A stretch of DNA of 64,000 nucleotides, from contig NZ_JAURYU010000011.1 in assembly GCF_030653755.1 (NCBI RefSeq), forward strand, positions 62,001 through 126,000, written 5' to 3'. The DNA comes from Methylotenera sp. GTDB lineage: Bacteria > Pseudomonadota > Gammaproteobacteria > Burkholderiales > Methylophilaceae. The stretch's first letter is position 1. Every line of letters starts with the position of its first letter. Both the position numbers and the translations under genes were made by a program. This document shows, in pieces, positions 1-10,390 of the stretch. The notes beneath the pieces are model-generated. The model saw nothing but the letters and a program-made list of their open reading frames with translations. It ran no database searches and was not told where the DNA came from.

Positions 1-1
1 T

Positions 2-70
2 CGACTTAATGCGGGCGCAGTAACTGAGGTTTATCTAGCCGTTTACTGTAATGGGAGATGGTTTGGATAA
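2..70 (+). other. Possible 3' end of an upstream gene
   Basis: Frame 2 is open from the window edge to a TAA at 68-70 and reads as 22 codons ending in NGRWFG. The other two forward frames stop within the first 26 bases. It could be the tail of the gene before carB, but it does not look like the usual C-terminus of CarA and is too short to identify. A short hairpin (CACGC 78-82 / GCGTG 89-93) follows it. Confidence 0.2.
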
Positions 71-129
71 AAAGCATCACGCAAATTCGCGTGTTTAGAT
101 GCAAGATAATTTGTTAAAAAGTAAATCTA

Positions 130-3100
130 ATGGCAAAACGTACAGACATAAAATCAATTCTTATCATCGGTGCTGGCCCAATTGTAATTGGTCAGGCTTG
201 TGAGTTCGACTACTCAGGGGCGCAGGCATGTAAGGCGCTGCGTGAAGAGGGTTATCGTGTTATTTTAGTCAACTCTAATCCTGCTACGATTATGACCGAC
301 CCTGAAATGGCCGATGCTACCTATATCGAGCCAGTGACCTGGCAAGTGGTTGAAAAGATTATAGAAAAAGAGCGTCCAGATGCCCTCTTACCTACCATGG
401 GTGGTCAAACCGCGTTGAACTGTGCTTTAGATTTAGATAAGCATGGTGTGCTGGCTAAATATAATGTAGAGCTCATTGGTGCTTCAAAAGAGGCGATTGA
501 TAAAGCTGAGGAACGTCAGAAGTTTAAAGAAGCCATGACCAAAATTGGCTTAGGTTCTGCGCGCTCTTCAATAGCTCACAGCATGGAAGAAGCTTTGCAA
601 GTGCAAGCTAGCATAGGCTACCCTGCGATTATTCGCCCATCGTTCACGATGGGTGGTAGCGGCGGCGGTATTGCTTACAACCGTGAAGAGTTCATTACTA
701 TTTGCGAACGTGGTTTAGATGCGTCACCAACTAATGAATTGTTGATTGAAGAGTCTCTACTCGGTTGGAAAGAGTATGAGATGGAAGTGGTGCGTGACTC
801 TGCTGATAACTGCATCATTATCTGTTCAATTGAAAATCTGGACCCGATGGGTGTGCATACTGGCGACTCAATTACAGTAGCGCCAGCACAAACCCTGACA
901 GATAAAGAATATCAGATTATGCGTAACGCTTCGTTGGCGGTATTACGTGAAATCGGCGTTGATACTGGTGGTTCCAACGTTCAGTTTGCGATCAACCCAG
1001 ATGATGGCCGTATGATTGTAATTGAGATGAACCCGCGCGTGTCTCGTTCATCAGCACTTGCTTCAAAAGCGACAGGTTTCCCTATTGCTAAAGTTGCAGC
1101 TAAATTGGCTGTAGGCTTTACATTGGATGAGCTACGTAATGAAATTACAGGTGGCGCAACACCAGCGTCATTTGAGCCAAGTATTGATTACGTTGTGACC
1201 AAAATTCCTAGATTTGCGTTTGAGAAATTCCCACAGGCTGACTCTCGCCTAACAACGCAGATGAAGTCAGTGGGTGAAGTGATGGCCATCGGCCGCACAT
1301 TCCAAGAATCATTTCAAAAAGCATTGCGTGGTCTTGAGGTTGGCGTAGATGGTTTAGATGAAAAAACAACAGATTTAGATACCATCACCAAAGAAATTGG
1401 TGTGCCAGGCCCTGAGCGTATTTGGTACGTAGGCGATGCATTTAGAATGGGCTTGAGTGTTGATGAAGTATTTAATATTTCAAAAATAGACCCATGGTTC
1501 TTGGTGCAGTTAAAAGACATTGTTGACCGTGAGCAAGCACTAAAAGGTAAGCATATTGCGGATCTAGATAAAGCCGCTTTATTACAACTGAAGCGCAGAG
1601 GCTTTTCTGATAGGCGTTTAGCTAAATTATTAGATACTGATCAGCATGCTGTGCGTGCTTATCGCCAAGCATTGAGTGTGCGCCCTGTATACAAACGCGT
1701 AGATACCTGCGCGGCAGAGTTTGCAACGAATACTGCTTATATGTACTCTACTTATGAAGAAGAGTGCGAGTCTAAGCCTACTGATAAAAAGAAAATCATG
1801 GTGTTAGGTGGTGGTCCGAACCGTATTGGCCAAGGGATTGAGTTTGACTACTGCTGTGTACATGCAGCATTTGCAATGCGTGAAGATGGTTACGAAACCA
1901 TTATGGTGAATTGCAACCCTGAGACTGTATCCACCGATTTTGATACTTCAGATCGTTTGTACTTTGAGCCTGTAACGTTAGAAGATGTGTTAGAAATCGT
2001 TGCGCTGGAAAAGCCAGTGGGTGTGATTGTGCAATACGGTGGACAAACGCCGTTGAAATTAGCGCGTGATTTAGAAAAAGCGGGTGTGCCAATTATCGGT
2101 ACCACGCCTGATGCAATTGATAAAGCTGAAGACCGTGAACGTTTCCAGAAAATGTTGCAGGAATTAGGTTTAAAACAACCACCAAACCGTACAGCCAGAA
2201 CGCCAGAAGAGGCGATTCGTCTAGCAATGGAAATTGGCTATCCGTTAGTGGTGCGTCCAAGTTATGTGTTGGGCGGCCGTGCGATGGAAATCGTACAAGA
2301 GCAAAGTCAACTTGAGCGCTATATGCGTGAGGCCGTTAAAGTTTCTAATGAGTCTCCAGTGCTGCTCGATCGCTTCTTAAATGACGCGCTTGAAGTCGAT
2401 GTGGATGCATTGTCTGATGGTCAAGAGGTCATTATTGGCGGCATTATGGAGCACGTTGAACAAGCGGGTGTTCACTCTGGCGACTCAGCATGTTCATTGC
2501 CACCTTATAGCTTATCGGCTAAGTTACAAGATGAGCTTCGTGTGCAAACTAAACAAATGGCAAAAGCGCTGGGTGTAATTGGGTTGATGAACGTACAATT
2601 TGCGATTCAGGGTGAGACTGTTTATGTGCTAGAAGTGAACCCGAGAGCGTCGCGGACTGTCCCATTTGTATCTAAAGCTTGTGGTTTGCAGTTGGCTAAA
2701 GTTGCCGCACGTTGTATGGCGGGTCAAACACTTGCATCACAAAATGTGACGCGAGAAATTATTCCTCCATTCTATTCAGTTAAAGAAGCGGTATTCCCAT
2801 TTATTAAGTTCCCTGGCGTAGATACGATTCTAGGTCCTGAAATGAAATCAACGGGTGAAGTAATGGGTGTAGGTAGTACTTTTGCTGAAGCTTTCTTGAA
2901 GTCACAGCTTGGTGCTTCAACCAAGTTACCTGAAGGTGGTCGCGCATTTATTAGTGTGCGCAAAGAAGACTATCTAAAAGTAGTTGAAATTGGACAGCAG
3001 CTTAATCAATTAGGTTTTGAATTGGTGGCTACAAAAGGTACAGCGTCAGCATTAATCGAGCATGGTTTGAAAGTGCAAGCTGTTAATAAAGTTGCAGAAG

Positions 3101-3333
3101 GTCGCCCACACATTGTTGATATGATTAAAAATGGTGATATTAGTTTTATCGTGAACGTGACAGAAGATAAGCGTGCTGTTGCAGACTCTTATGAAATTCG
3201 GCGTACTGCATTGCAAAATAAAGTGACTTATTACACGACGATAGCTGGTGCAAAAGCCGCATGTATTGGTATGGCGCATATGCAAGAGCTACAAGTCGAG
3301 TCATTGCAAAACTTGCATAAACTGCTAAGCTAA
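130..3333 (+). CDS. carB: Carbamoyl-phosphate synthase large subunit
   Basis: Makes carbamoyl phosphate from bicarbonate, glutamine-derived ammonia and two ATP, for arginine and pyrimidine synthesis in the cytoplasm, with the CarA glutaminase subunit (carA would lie before the window). The 1067 residues match the family length (about 1073 in E. coli). Two homologous ATP-grasp halves are visible: carboxyphosphate half at about 1-400 ([19 protein letters not shown] near the N-terminus, [17 protein letters not shown] near 300) and carbamoyl-phosphate half at about 555-935 ([33 protein letters not shown]), joined by an oligomerisation region. The last 130 residues form the MGS-like allosteric domain. 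No clear Shine-Dalgarno precedes the ATG. A terminator follows. Confidence 0.97.
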   Translation: MAKRTDIKSILIIGAGPIVIGQACEFDYSGAQACKALREEGYRVILVNSNPATIMTDPEMADATYIEPVTWQVVEKIIEKERPDALLPTMGGQTALNCALDLDKHGVLAKYNVELIGASKEAIDKAEERQKFKEAMTKIGLGSARSSIAHSMEEALQVQASIGYPAIIRPSFTMGGSGGGIAYNREEFITICERGLDASPTNELLIEESLLGWKEYEMEVVRDSADNCIIICSIENLDPMGVHTGDSITVAPAQTLTDKEYQIMRNASLAVLREIGVDTGGSNVQFAINPDDGRMIVIEMNPRVSRSSALASKATGFPIAKVAAKLAVGFTLDELRNEITGGATPASFEPSIDYVVTKIPRFAFEKFPQADSRLTTQMKSVGEVMAIGRTFQESFQKALRGLEVGVDGLDEKTTDLDTITKEIGVPGPERIWYVGDAFRMGLSVDEVFNISKIDPWFLVQLKDIVDREQALKGKHIADLDKAALLQLKRRGFSDRRLAKLLDTDQHAVRAYRQALSVRPVYKRVDTCAAEFATNTAYMYSTYEEECESKPTDKKKIMVLGGGPNRIGQGIEFDYCCVHAAFAMREDGYETIMVNCNPETVSTDFDTSDRLYFEPVTLEDVLEIVALEKPVGVIVQYGGQTPLKLARDLEKAGVPIIGTTPDAIDKAEDRERFQKMLQELGLKQPPNRTARTPEEAIRLAMEIGYPLVVRPSYVLGGRAMEIVQEQSQLERYMREAVKVSNESPVLLDRFLNDALEVDVDALSDGQEVIIGGIMEHVEQAGVHSGDSACSLPPYSLSAKLQDELRVQTKQMAKALGVIGLMNVQFAIQGETVYVLEVNPRASRTVPFVSKACGLQLAKVAARCMAGQTLASQNVTREIIPPFYSVKEAVFPFIKFPGVDTILGPEMKSTGEVMGVGSTFAEAFLKSQLGASTKLPEGGRAFISVRKEDYLKVVEIGQQLNQLGFELVATKGTASALIEHGLKVQAVNKVAEGRPHIVDMIKNGDISFIVNVTEDKRAVADSYEIRRTALQNKVTYYTTIAGAKAACIGMAHMQELQVESLQNLHKLLS

Positions 3334-3375
3334 AATAAACTTAAGCTAATTAATATATAATCAATTTTACTTATG

Positions 3376-3408
3376 AAACCACGCTCGTGTGAGTGTGGTT
3401 TCTTTTTT
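3376..3408 (+). terminator. Rho-independent terminator after carB
   Basis: AAACCAC (3376-3382) plus CTC pairs with GAG plus GTGGTTT (3395-3401) around a GTGT loop, followed by a T-run at 3403-3408. It separates carB from greA. A longer in-frame greA start at 3373 would lie inside this hairpin, which argues against it. Confidence 0.85.
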
Positions 3409-3423
3409 ATTCGAGGGTGTAGT

Positions 3424-3906
3424 ATGGCATTGAGTCAATTTCCAGTAACCATTCGCGGTGCAGAATTATTAAAAGAGGAATTACAACGTTTACGCAGCGT
3501 TGATCGTCCTAATATTATTCAGGCAATTGCTGAAGCGCGTGCGCAGGGTGATTTGTCTGAAAATGCAGAATACGAATCAGCAAAAGAGCGTCAAAGCTTT
3601 ATTGAGGGGCGCATTGCTGAGTTAGAGGCCAAGCTATCTAACTTGCAAATAATTGACCCACAAACATTGAATGCGGAAGGTCGCGTAGTGTTTGGTGCAA
3701 CAGTCAATATTGAAGACTTAGATTCAGGCGATAATAAAACTTATCAAATTGTTGGTGAAGATGAAGCCGATATTAAGAATGGTAAGATTTCTGTGAGCTC
3801 CCCGATTGCACGTGGTTTAATTGGTAAATCCGCTGGAGATATTGCCGAAGTTTCAGCACCAGGTGGCGTTAAAGAGTATGAAGTGCTTGATGTGCTGTAT
3901 ATTTAA
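3424..3906 (+). CDS. greA: Transcription elongation factor GreA
   Basis: Binds in the RNA polymerase secondary channel and promotes cleavage of backtracked RNA. With the ATG at 3424 (GAGG about 8 nt upstream) the protein is 160 aa, the usual GreA length (158 in E. coli). The N-terminal coiled-coil hairpin includes the tip region [16 protein letters not shown], with the acidic residues that support transcript cleavage; the C-terminal FKBP-like domain (about 80-160) includes [14 protein letters not shown]. An upstream ATG at 3373 is in frame but sits in the carB terminator, so it is rejected. Followed closely by the DUF4149 gene, so co-transcription is likely. Confidence 0.96.
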   Translation: MALSQFPVTIRGAELLKEELQRLRSVDRPNIIQAIAEARAQGDLSENAEYESAKERQSFIEGRIAELEAKLSNLQIIDPQTLNAEGRVVFGATVNIEDLDSGDNKTYQIVGEDEADIKNGKISVSSPIARGLIGKSAGDIAEVSAPGGVKEYEVLDVLYI

Positions 3907-3920
3907 ATAAGGTGACGACG

Positions 3921-4358
3921 GTGGCTTATCGACTATCATTAATTTTAATTGCCTTGTGGGCTGGTGCTTTGTGGAGTACCGGCATGAGTGCATATGTGCT
4001 TTTTGATAGTCTTCAAGATAAGCAATTGGCGGGAAGTCTTGCGGGTAAATTATTCAACGTTGTGACCTACATTGGTTTTGTCAGTGCTTTTTATTTACTG
4101 ATTCATCGATTAGTGCAATTCGGTACTTCAGCACTTAAACAGTCGTTCTTTTGGGCTGTTTTTGTGATGTTGCTATTGGTATTAGCTGGTCATTTTGGTA
4201 TTCAGCCAATTTTAGAGGGTTTGAAGTCTCAAGCCTTTCCCGCAGATGTGATGCAGAGTGTATTTGCGGACAGGTTTAGAAACTGGCATGGTGTTGCCAG
4301 TTTAGCGTATGTATTTGAATGCGTGCTTGCAGTGGTGATGGTGCTAAAAGCACGCTAG
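3921..4358 (+). CDS. DUF4149 (TMEM205-like) membrane protein
   Basis: Small inner-membrane protein of about 145 aa with four hydrophobic segments: LILIALWAGALWSTGMSAYVL, a segment around VVTYIGFVSAFYLL, VFVMLLLVLAGHF, and a C-terminal helix FECVLAVVMVL. The pattern and its position between greA and yhbY fit the DUF4149 family of Betaproteobacteria, whose function is unknown. The GTG at 3921 has AAGG about 9 nt upstream; the GTG at 3912 is in frame but touches that motif, so I prefer 3921. It is convergent with yhbY across a hairpin. Confidence 0.75.
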   Translation: MAYRLSLILIALWAGALWSTGMSAYVLFDSLQDKQLAGSLAGKLFNVVTYIGFVSAFYLLIHRLVQFGTSALKQSFFWAVFVMLLLVLAGHFGIQPILEGLKSQAFPADVMQSVFADRFRNWHGVASLAYVFECVLAVVMVLKAR

Positions 4359-4387
4359 CAGTTAAGCGTTAACTATTTTAAACAAGT

Positions 4388-4413
4388 CGGCCTGCTTTTT
4401 TGAAAACAGGCCG
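4388..4413. terminator. Hairpin between convergent DUF4149 gene and yhbY
   Basis: Perfect 7-bp stem CGGCCTG (4388-4394) / CAGGCCG (4407-4413) with a 12-nt loop containing T6, located between two convergent genes. The T-tract after the stem is weak on both strands, so termination is probable rather than certain. Confidence 0.6.
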
Positions 4414-4419
4414 AGTGTT

Positions 4420-4728
4420 TTAAAGTTTAGGAATTACTACTTTAGCACTTTCTTTAATAGTGCTGCTTGCACGGTAAAATACTAGTTGCTTTCCAATGTG
4501 ATGCACTGCAATAGCGTTTGTGAGTTTGCAGACCTCATCAAACATAGCTTTGCGAGCCACACGGTCATCTCCAGCTACTTGCACTTTAATGAGTTCATGA
4601 GCGTTTAAGTTAAGTTCGATTTCTTTAACAACATTTTCCGTTAAACCATTATTGCCTATCATGACAACAGGGTTTAAGCTATGAGCAAGGCCTCGTAGGT
4701 GTGCGATTTGTTTGGTACTTAGTTTCAT
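4420..4728 (-). CDS. yhbY: Ribosome assembly RNA-binding protein YhbY (CRM domain)
   Basis: A 102-aa single CRM-domain protein associated with pre-50S ribosomal particles. Family motifs are visible: LRGLAHSLNPVVMIGNNGLTENVVKEI in the N-terminal half (with the GNNG loop characteristic of CRM domains) and HELIKVQVAGDDR in the middle, ending IGKQLVFYR. Length matches E. coli YhbY (97 aa) with a few extra C-terminal residues. It is divergent from rlmE, another 50S maturation factor, which is a conserved arrangement. Confidence 0.92.
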   Translation of the reverse strand: MKLSTKQIAHLRGLAHSLNPVVMIGNNGLTENVVKEIELNLNAHELIKVQVAGDDRVARKAMFDEVCKLTNAIAVHHIGKQLVFYRASSTIKESAKVVIPKL

Positions 4729-4800
4729 ATTTTTTAACAGAATTAATTAGTTAACTATTTTAACACGAAGCAATGTTTATTTGATGGCAAAGTATCAACG

Positions 4801-5421
4801 ATGAAACCTACACGTACCAGTAAAGCTTGGATGCAAGAGCATCTAAACGACCCTTATGTAAAGCTTGCGCAAAAAGATGGATATCGCGCGCGCGCTGCAT
4901 ATAAGCTGATGGAGATTGATGATAAAGATAAATTAATCAGGCCAGGCATGACTATTGTGGACTTGGGTTCTGCACCTGGTAGCTGGTCGCAAGTCGTGGT
5001 ACAGCGTTTAAAAGGGCAGGGGAAAGTGATAGCTCTTGATATATTGGACATGAGCCCAATAGGCGGTGTAACCTTTTTGCAAGGTGACTTTCGTGAAGAA
5101 TCTGTTCTTAGATTATTAGAACAAACATTAAATAATGTGAAAGTAGACCTTGTAATTGCTGATATGGCCCCCAATATCAGTGGAGTAAAAGATGTAGATC
5201 AGGCGGGCGCTGCTTATTTAACAGAGTTGGCGCTCGACTTTAGTCAGGAATGGTTGAAACCAAGTGGAAACTTTTTGGTCAAGGTATTTATAGGTGCAGG
5301 TTTTGAAGAGATTTTGCAAAATATGCGTCAAATGTTTGATAAAGTAGTGACTCGTAAGCCAAAGGCATCACGTGATAGAAGCAGTGAAGTTTATTTGCTA
5401 GGAATAGGTCGTAAACCTTAA
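4801..5421 (+). CDS. rlmE: 23S rRNA 2'-O-ribose U2552 methyltransferase RlmE
   Basis: SAM-dependent methyltransferase (FtsJ/RrmJ) modifying U2552 of 23S rRNA in the 50S A-loop. The 206-aa protein keeps the SAM-binding motif DLGSAPGSWSQ (54-64) and the K-D-K-E catalytic residues: K35 (RAAYK), D121 (IADMAPN), K161 (FLVKVF) and E196 (RSSEVYLL), each three positions below E. coli numbering (K38, D124, K164, E199). Followed 83 nt later by ftsH, the same order as in E. coli. Confidence 0.96.
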   Translation: MKPTRTSKAWMQEHLNDPYVKLAQKDGYRARAAYKLMEIDDKDKLIRPGMTIVDLGSAPGSWSQVVVQRLKGQGKVIALDILDMSPIGGVTFLQGDFREESVLRLLEQTLNNVKVDLVIADMAPNISGVKDVDQAGAAYLTELALDFSQEWLKPSGNFLVKVFIGAGFEEILQNMRQMFDKVVTRKPKASRDRSSEVYLLGIGRKP

Positions 5422-5504
5422 AAAATTGGGTTAAACTGCTTTTATAAGACCTGAAATACTTAAGAAATTTAAGCGTAGTAGTTGTTGATAAAAGGATAAA
5501 GATT

Positions 5505-7409
5505 TTGAACAACGTGTTTAAGAATGTCGCTATTTGGTTAGCAATCGCCATGATACTGATGGCGGTATTCAACTTGTCTGGCGTGAAGAGTAACGCAGAC
5601 GACCAAATTGTATATTCACAATTTATTCAAGACGTTAAAGACGGACGTATTGCCAAAGTGCAGATAGATGGTCGCGTGTTGCGTGGCACTACCCAAGAGG
5701 GTAAAAAGTTCAACACTTACGCACCTTCTGATCCTTGGCTTGTATCTGACTTACTTAAATACAATGTTGCGGTTGAGTCTAAACCTGAAGAAGAGCAATC
5801 ATTGCTCATGAGCATTTTTGTGTCATGGTTCCCAATGATTTTACTGATTGGTGTTTGGATATTCTTTATGCGCCAAATGCAAGGCGGCGGTAAAGGTGGT
5901 GGTCCATTCTCTTTTGGTAAAAGTAAAGCTCGCCAATTAGATGAAGGGAATAATCATACAACGTTCGCTGATGTTGCAGGATGCGATGAGGCTAAAGAAG
6001 AGGTGTTCGAATTAGTGGAATTTTTGCGTGATCCATCGAAATTCCAGAAACTAGGTGGTCGTATTCCACGTGGTGTACTAATGGTAGGCCCTCCAGGAAC
6101 AGGTAAAACATTATTGGCACGTGCCATTGCTGGTGAAGCTAAGGTGCCATTCTTCACGATTTCAGGGTCTGATTTCGTCGAAATGTTTGTTGGGGTTGGT
6201 GCGTCGCGTGTACGTGATATGTTTGAAACTGCTAAAAAGAACGCACCATGCATCATCTTTATTGATGAGATTGATGCGGTTGGTCGTAGCCGTGGTGCTG
6301 GTACTGGCGGTGGTAATGACGAGCGTGAGCAAACACTTAACCAAATGTTGGTTGAAATGGATGGCTTTGAAGCTAACTCTGGTGTAATCGTGATTGCAGC
6401 AACTAACCGAGCTGATGTTCTGGATAAAGCGTTATTGCGCCCAGGCCGTTTTGACCGCCAGGTGATGGTAGGCTTGCCTGATATTAAAGGCCGTGAGCAA
6501 ATATTGTTAGTGCATATGCGTAAAGTGCCGATTGATCCTGATGTTAAAGCGGATATCTTGGCACGCGGCACGCCTGGCTTTAGTGGTGCAGATTTAGCAA
6601 ATCTTGTGAATGAATCTGCACTGTTTGCGGCGCGTCGTAACAAACGCACTGTGGACATGCAAGATTTTGAAGATGCTAAAGATAAAATTTTCATGGGACC
6701 TGAGCGTAAGTCGATGGTGATGCGTGAAGATGAGCGTCGCAATACTGCTTACCATGAGTCTGGTCATGCGGTAGTTGCTAAGTTGCTACCAAAAGCTGAC
6801 CCTGTGCATAAAGTAACGATTATGCCGCGCGGTTGGGCATTAGGTTTAACATGGCAGTTGCCAGAGTTTGATCGCATTAGTAACTACAAAGACAAAATGT
6901 TGGAAGAGATTTCTATTCTATTTGGTGGCCGTATTGCTGAAGAAATCTTTATGCATCAAATGTCTACAGGCGCATCAAACGATTTTGAACGTGCGACAAA
7001 ACTAGCGCGGGATATGGTGACACGTTATGGTATGAGTGATGCAATGGGGACTATGGTCTACACTGGAAGTGAGCAGGACTCATTTTTTGGTAGCATGAGC
7101 TCCAAGACCGTTTCAGAAGCGACACAGCAAAAAGTGGATGCGGAGATTCGTCGTATTCTAGATGACCAATATCATATTGCGCGTAAATTACTAGAAGATA
7201 ATCGCGATAAAGTTGAAGCAATGACGGCTGCTTTGTTAGAGTATGAGACGATTGATGCTGATCAGATCAATGACATCATGGCTGGTATACCTGTGCGTGA
7301 GCCTAAGCCTCGACAGGCCAGTATTCCACCAACTACTGATACAGGATCTTCTGGATCAAGCTCAAGTCCAGCATCAACTGGAGCACCTCAGCATAGTGCA
7401 AATACATAA
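5505..7409 (+). CDS. ftsH: ATP-dependent zinc metalloprotease FtsH
   Basis: Membrane-anchored AAA+ protease that degrades membrane and regulatory proteins. Two transmembrane segments (about 6-24 and 103-121) flank a periplasmic domain. Walker A is GPPGTGKT at 195-202, Walker B is [12 protein letters not shown], the pore loop is [14 protein letters not shown], and the zinc site is HESGH at 417-421. The start is TTG at 5505 with AAGGA 8-12 nt upstream; no ATG fits better because the first transmembrane segment begins at once. The tail after about 605 is Ser/Pro/Thr-rich and low complexity. 634 aa against 644-647 in E. coli. Confidence 0.97.
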   Translation: MNNVFKNVAIWLAIAMILMAVFNLSGVKSNADDQIVYSQFIQDVKDGRIAKVQIDGRVLRGTTQEGKKFNTYAPSDPWLVSDLLKYNVAVESKPEEEQSLLMSIFVSWFPMILLIGVWIFFMRQMQGGGKGGGPFSFGKSKARQLDEGNNHTTFADVAGCDEAKEEVFELVEFLRDPSKFQKLGGRIPRGVLMVGPPGTGKTLLARAIAGEAKVPFFTISGSDFVEMFVGVGASRVRDMFETAKKNAPCIIFIDEIDAVGRSRGAGTGGGNDEREQTLNQMLVEMDGFEANSGVIVIAATNRADVLDKALLRPGRFDRQVMVGLPDIKGREQILLVHMRKVPIDPDVKADILARGTPGFSGADLANLVNESALFAARRNKRTVDMQDFEDAKDKIFMGPERKSMVMREDERRNTAYHESGHAVVAKLLPKADPVHKVTIMPRGWALGLTWQLPEFDRISNYKDKMLEEISILFGGRIAEEIFMHQMSTGASNDFERATKLARDMVTRYGMSDAMGTMVYTGSEQDSFFGSMSSKTVSEATQQKVDAEIRRILDDQYHIARKLLEDNRDKVEAMTAALLEYETIDADQINDIMAGIPVREPKPRQASIPPTTDTGSSGSSSSPASTGAPQHSANT

Positions 7410-7436
7410 TCATTGATTGCGGTGTGTGTAATTTTT

Positions 7437-7466
7437 AAAAGGGCTAGTTTCTATCTAGCCCTTTTT
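7437..7466 (+). terminator. Rho-independent terminator after ftsH
   Basis: AAAAGGGCTAG (7437-7447) pairs with CTAGCCCTTTT (7455-7465) around a 7-nt loop, followed by T residues. It ends the rlmE-ftsH unit before folP. Confidence 0.9.
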
Positions 7467-7581
7467 ATTGTCTAGAACATTGATGAATGTTTTATTATTG
7501 ATTTAAGTGTAGCGTGTAGATTTGTCAGAGATGACTACTACACGTTAACGGCTTTTATTAAGATTTAAGTATAATTAGCAT

Positions 7582-8430
7582 ATGCAAACTCAATATCAAT
7601 TCAATTGCGGTAAGTATCAGCTCAATTTAAATCGCCCTCATTTGATGGGGATTGTCAATGTAACGCCTGATTCATTTTCTGATGGTGGTAAATACTCCAG
7701 CACCGATTTAGCTGTAGCCCATGGTTTAGAATTGATTGCTGAAGGCGCTGATATTTTGGATATTGGGGGCGAATCTACAAGGCCTGGCGCACCGCCTGTC
7801 AGTTTGGACGAAGAATTAAGGCGAGTGATTCCTGTGATTGAGGCTTTAAGTGCAGTTTCAACAGTACCACTGTCAATTGATACCTATAAGCCAGAGGTCA
7901 TGCGTAGCGCAATTGCTGCAGGCATTGATATTGTGAATGATGTGCGTGCATTGCAAGAGAATGGTGCGCTTGATGTGGTGGCAAATAGCCATGTAGGTGT
8001 ATGTTTAATGCATATGCAGGGCATTCCACAAACCATGCAGTTAAATCCAAGTTATGTTAACGTGGTTGAAGAGGTAAAGCAGTTTTTGCATGCGCGACTA
8101 ACAGTTTTAACTGGGCGAGGGCGAGGGGTAGCGCGTGAGCGTATTGTACTTGATCCTGGTTTTGGTTTTGGTAAGACGACAGCACATAATATAGCCCTCA
8201 TTCAAGCGTTGGATACATTAAATGATTTGGGTCAGCCGCTTTTGGTTGGCTTGTCTCGTAAATCTGTGCTGGGAAAAATCGCAGGTGGTGATGAACAGCA
8301 GCGCTTGTATTCTGGGTTAGCAGCCTCGGTTATCTCTGCGATGAAAGGCGCGAGTATACTACGCGTGCATGATGTAAAAGCAACTCGGGATGCGCTCAAA
8401 GTTGTGGAAGTTGTATTAAACAGTATTTAA
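7582..8430 (+). CDS. folP: Dihydropteroate synthase
   Basis: Condenses p-aminobenzoate with 6-hydroxymethyl-dihydropterin pyrophosphate to dihydropteroate in folate synthesis; the family is the sulfonamide target. The 282 residues show the family signatures MGIVNVTPDSFSDGGKY (22-38), DIGGESTRPGA (about 61-71), IDTYKPEV, NDVRAL, LMHMQG, LDPGFGFGKT and VGLSRKS near 226. The order ftsH-folP-glmM is conserved in many proteobacteria, but here a small membrane-protein gene is inserted between folP and glmM. Confidence 0.96.
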   Translation: MQTQYQFNCGKYQLNLNRPHLMGIVNVTPDSFSDGGKYSSTDLAVAHGLELIAEGADILDIGGESTRPGAPPVSLDEELRRVIPVIEALSAVSTVPLSIDTYKPEVMRSAIAAGIDIVNDVRALQENGALDVVANSHVGVCLMHMQGIPQTMQLNPSYVNVVEEVKQFLHARLTVLTGRGRGVARERIVLDPGFGFGKTTAHNIALIQALDTLNDLGQPLLVGLSRKSVLGKIAGGDEQQRLYSGLAASVISAMKGASILRVHDVKATRDALKVVEVVLNSI

Positions 8431-8466
8431 GTGTTAGCAATTTACATCTATTAAAGGTGAGTATGA

Positions 8467-8748
8467 ATGAGCACTAATCATATTGCACATGATAAGGCGA
8501 CACTGAGCCCCTCAGCAATTGAGGCATTAGAACATGGAAGCATTATTGAAGCGATTAAGCTTACTAGAACTGCTACAGGGATGGGGCTTAAAGAATCTAA
8601 AGCTTGTGTAGAGGCTTATCTTTTGAATAATCCTGAGACTAAAGAAAAGATGGATGCATCGCATGTAAATTGGAATATTACGCGCGAACATATTATTTTA
8701 TTGCTGGCTGCTGTGATTTTATTTTTATACTGGATATTTAAGTCTTGA
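8467..8748 (+). CDS. Small membrane-anchored protein with an L7/L12 C-terminal-like motif
   Basis: A 93-aa protein I cannot name. Residues about 24-51 (GSIIEAIKLTRTATGMGL and KESKACVEAYL) resemble the core of the ribosomal protein bL12 C-terminal domain ([21 protein letters not shown] in E. coli). The rest of L7/L12 is missing; instead a charged linker leads to one C-terminal transmembrane helix (about 75-91, IILLLAAVILFLYWIF), leaving the motif on the N-terminal side. AAGGTGAG lies just upstream of the ATG at 8467; the ATG at 8463 gives only four codons. The gene sits between folP and glmM with 36 nt and 63 nt gaps, so co-transcription is likely. Function unknown. Confidence 0.75.
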   Translation: MSTNHIAHDKATLSPSAIEALEHGSIIEAIKLTRTATGMGLKESKACVEAYLLNNPETKEKMDASHVNWNITREHIILLLAAVILFLYWIFKS

Positions 8749-8811
8749 GCTAGATTTTATAGTGGCTTGTTGTTTAGCTATTTAGTTTAATGGAGTATGG
8801 AAAGCATTAAT

Positions 8812-10167
8812 ATGAGTAAGAAATATTTTGGTACAGACGGTATTCGTGGACGCGTAGGGGATGCATTAATCACGCCAGAGTTTGTGATGCGTTTAGGTTA
8901 TGCGGCTGGACGAGTGCTGACCAGTATTGACAGCCATTTAGCTAAAGGTGCGCATCCTGCTGTATTAATTGGTAAAGATACTCGAATTTCTGGCTACATG
9001 CTCGAAGCAGCACTAGAAGCTGGTTTGTCAGCTGCAGGTGTGGATGTTTTGTTGACAGGGCCGATGCCAACACCTGGCGTTGCTTATTTAACGCGCGCAT
9101 TGAGAGCGCAGGCGGGTATTGTTATTTCTGCCTCACATAATCCTTATGACGATAACGGGATTAAATTCTTCTCAAGTTTGGGTACTAAATTACCAGACGA
9201 TGTTGAACATGCAATTGAGGCCGCGCTTGATGAGCCAATGCAAGTGATGGAATCGGCTAAGCTTGGGAAGGCGCGTCGCATTGATGATGCAGCAGGCCGT
9301 TATGTTGAGTTCTGTAAAAGCACTTTTCCTAACCAATTAGATTTACGCGGATTAAAAATTGTTTTAGATTGTGCGCATGGTGCTACTTATCATGTGGCGC
9401 CGCCTGTATTCCATGAGCTAGGTGCGGAAATTGTTGTCATTGGCAACCACCCTGATGGCTTGAATATTAATGAAAAAGTTGGGTCTACTCATCCACAAGC
9501 GCTACAGGAAACGGTTGTTAAGCATCAGGCAGATTTGGGTATTGCTTTTGATGGTGATGGTGACCGAGTGATGATGGTCGATCATGAGGGACGATTGCTA
9601 GATGGGGATCAGTTGCTTTATATTATTGCCGCAGCGCGTCATCAGGTTGGCATGTTGCAGGGTGGTGTGGCTGGCACGCTGATGACGAATTTAGCGCTAG
9701 AGCATAAACTTGCCGCGATGAATATCCCTTTTGCGCGTGCAAAAGTAGGTGATCGTTATGTACTTGAACTGCTGAACCAAAATAACTGGCAATTAGGTGG
9801 TGAGAATTCTGGGCATATCTTAACCTTAGATAAACATAGTAGTGGGGATGGCATTATCGCCGCCTTGCAAGTGTTGCACGCGGTGATTCAGACTGGTAAA
9901 ACTTTAAGCGAGCTAGGAGCGGACTTAACACTTTATCCGCAGGTGTTAATTAATGTGACCACTAAGCAAAAGATTGATTTGGAAAATGCGCTGATTCAAG
10001 ACGCTGTGAATCAGGCCGAGGCGGAACTAAAAGACTCTGGTCGTGTTTTGTTAAGAGCGTCAGGAACTGAACCAAAGATTCGCGTGATGGTAGAAGGTGA
10101 AAATCAGGTTCAGGTTAAAGCATTAGCCCAAGCCATTGCTGATGTGGTTAACCAAGTTGCGTCTTAG
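8812..10167 (+). CDS. glmM: Phosphoglucosamine mutase
   Basis: Interconverts glucosamine-6-phosphate and glucosamine-1-phosphate on the way to UDP-GlcNAc for peptidoglycan and lipopolysaccharide. The start is [14 protein letters not shown]. The phosphorylated serine lies in [16 protein letters not shown] (Ser108 from this start), the metal loop is DGDGDR (247-252), the sugar-binding loop is GGENSGH and the phosphate-binding loop [15 protein letters not shown] chose ATG 8812 (GGAAAG 7 nt upstream), giving 451 aa; the ATG at 8797 would add MESIN with a Shine-Dalgarno that is too close. Confidence 0.96.
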   Translation: MSKKYFGTDGIRGRVGDALITPEFVMRLGYAAGRVLTSIDSHLAKGAHPAVLIGKDTRISGYMLEAALEAGLSAAGVDVLLTGPMPTPGVAYLTRALRAQAGIVISASHNPYDDNGIKFFSSLGTKLPDDVEHAIEAALDEPMQVMESAKLGKARRIDDAAGRYVEFCKSTFPNQLDLRGLKIVLDCAHGATYHVAPPVFHELGAEIVVIGNHPDGLNINEKVGSTHPQALQETVVKHQADLGIAFDGDGDRVMMVDHEGRLLDGDQLLYIIAAARHQVGMLQGGVAGTLMTNLALEHKLAAMNIPFARAKVGDRYVLELLNQNNWQLGGENSGHILTLDKHSSGDGIIAALQVLHAVIQTGKTLSELGADLTLYPQVLINVTTKQKIDLENALIQDAVNQAEAELKDSGRVLLRASGTEPKIRVMVEGENQVQVKALAQAIADVVNQVAS

Positions 10168-10201
10168 TCTGCGTTGTACTTACTGTTTTATTAGCTTTAG
10201 T

Positions 10202-10252
10202 AGGCTACTGTGACGTTAGAACCTCTCAGATAGGGTTATTTAGTAGTAGCCT
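10202..10252 (+). other. Branched hairpin downstream of glmM
   Basis: AGGCTACT (10202-10209) pairs with AGTAGCCT (10245-10252); inside this an AACCTCT / AGGGTT hairpin (about 10220-10237) can also form. No clear T-run follows, so it may be an inefficient terminator or a structured 3' end. It lies in the 223-nt gap between glmM and the PAP2 gene, which otherwise holds the Pho-box-like repeats listed next. Confidence 0.35.
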
Positions 10253-10319
10253 CTGTTTCATCATTTCATTAGCTTGTTGGGTTGAATGTTACTAATTTTA
10301 TGTTCAATTCAACAAACCT

Positions 10320-10345
10320 TCATTTGTTGTTCATCAATTCTTCAT
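10320..10345 (+). promoter_or_regulatory. PhoB-box-like triple direct repeat upstream of PAP2 gene
   Basis: Three TTCAT half-sites have their TCAT at 10320, 10331 and 10342, exactly 11 bp apart, ending 45 nt before the PAP2 start. The established PhoB half-site is TGTCAT-like with an 11-bp period; here G is replaced by T, so this is a degenerate box. I see no convincing -10 at the right distance. Confidence 0.5.
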
Positions 10346-10390
10346 ATTTCAATGACAAGCTAGCTCCAGTTTAACCAACATTGGAGGTGA

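Noticed and set aside
3373..3423. Longer greA start encoding 17 extra residues
   Set aside because: The extra codons coincide with the carB terminator hairpin; ATG 3424 has a Shine-Dalgarno and gives the usual GreA length.
5954..6742. 262-codon antisense frame inside ftsH
   Set aside because: It mirrors a highly conserved AAA+ region; the composition (Ser/Arg-rich) is that of a shadow frame and there is no Shine-Dalgarno.
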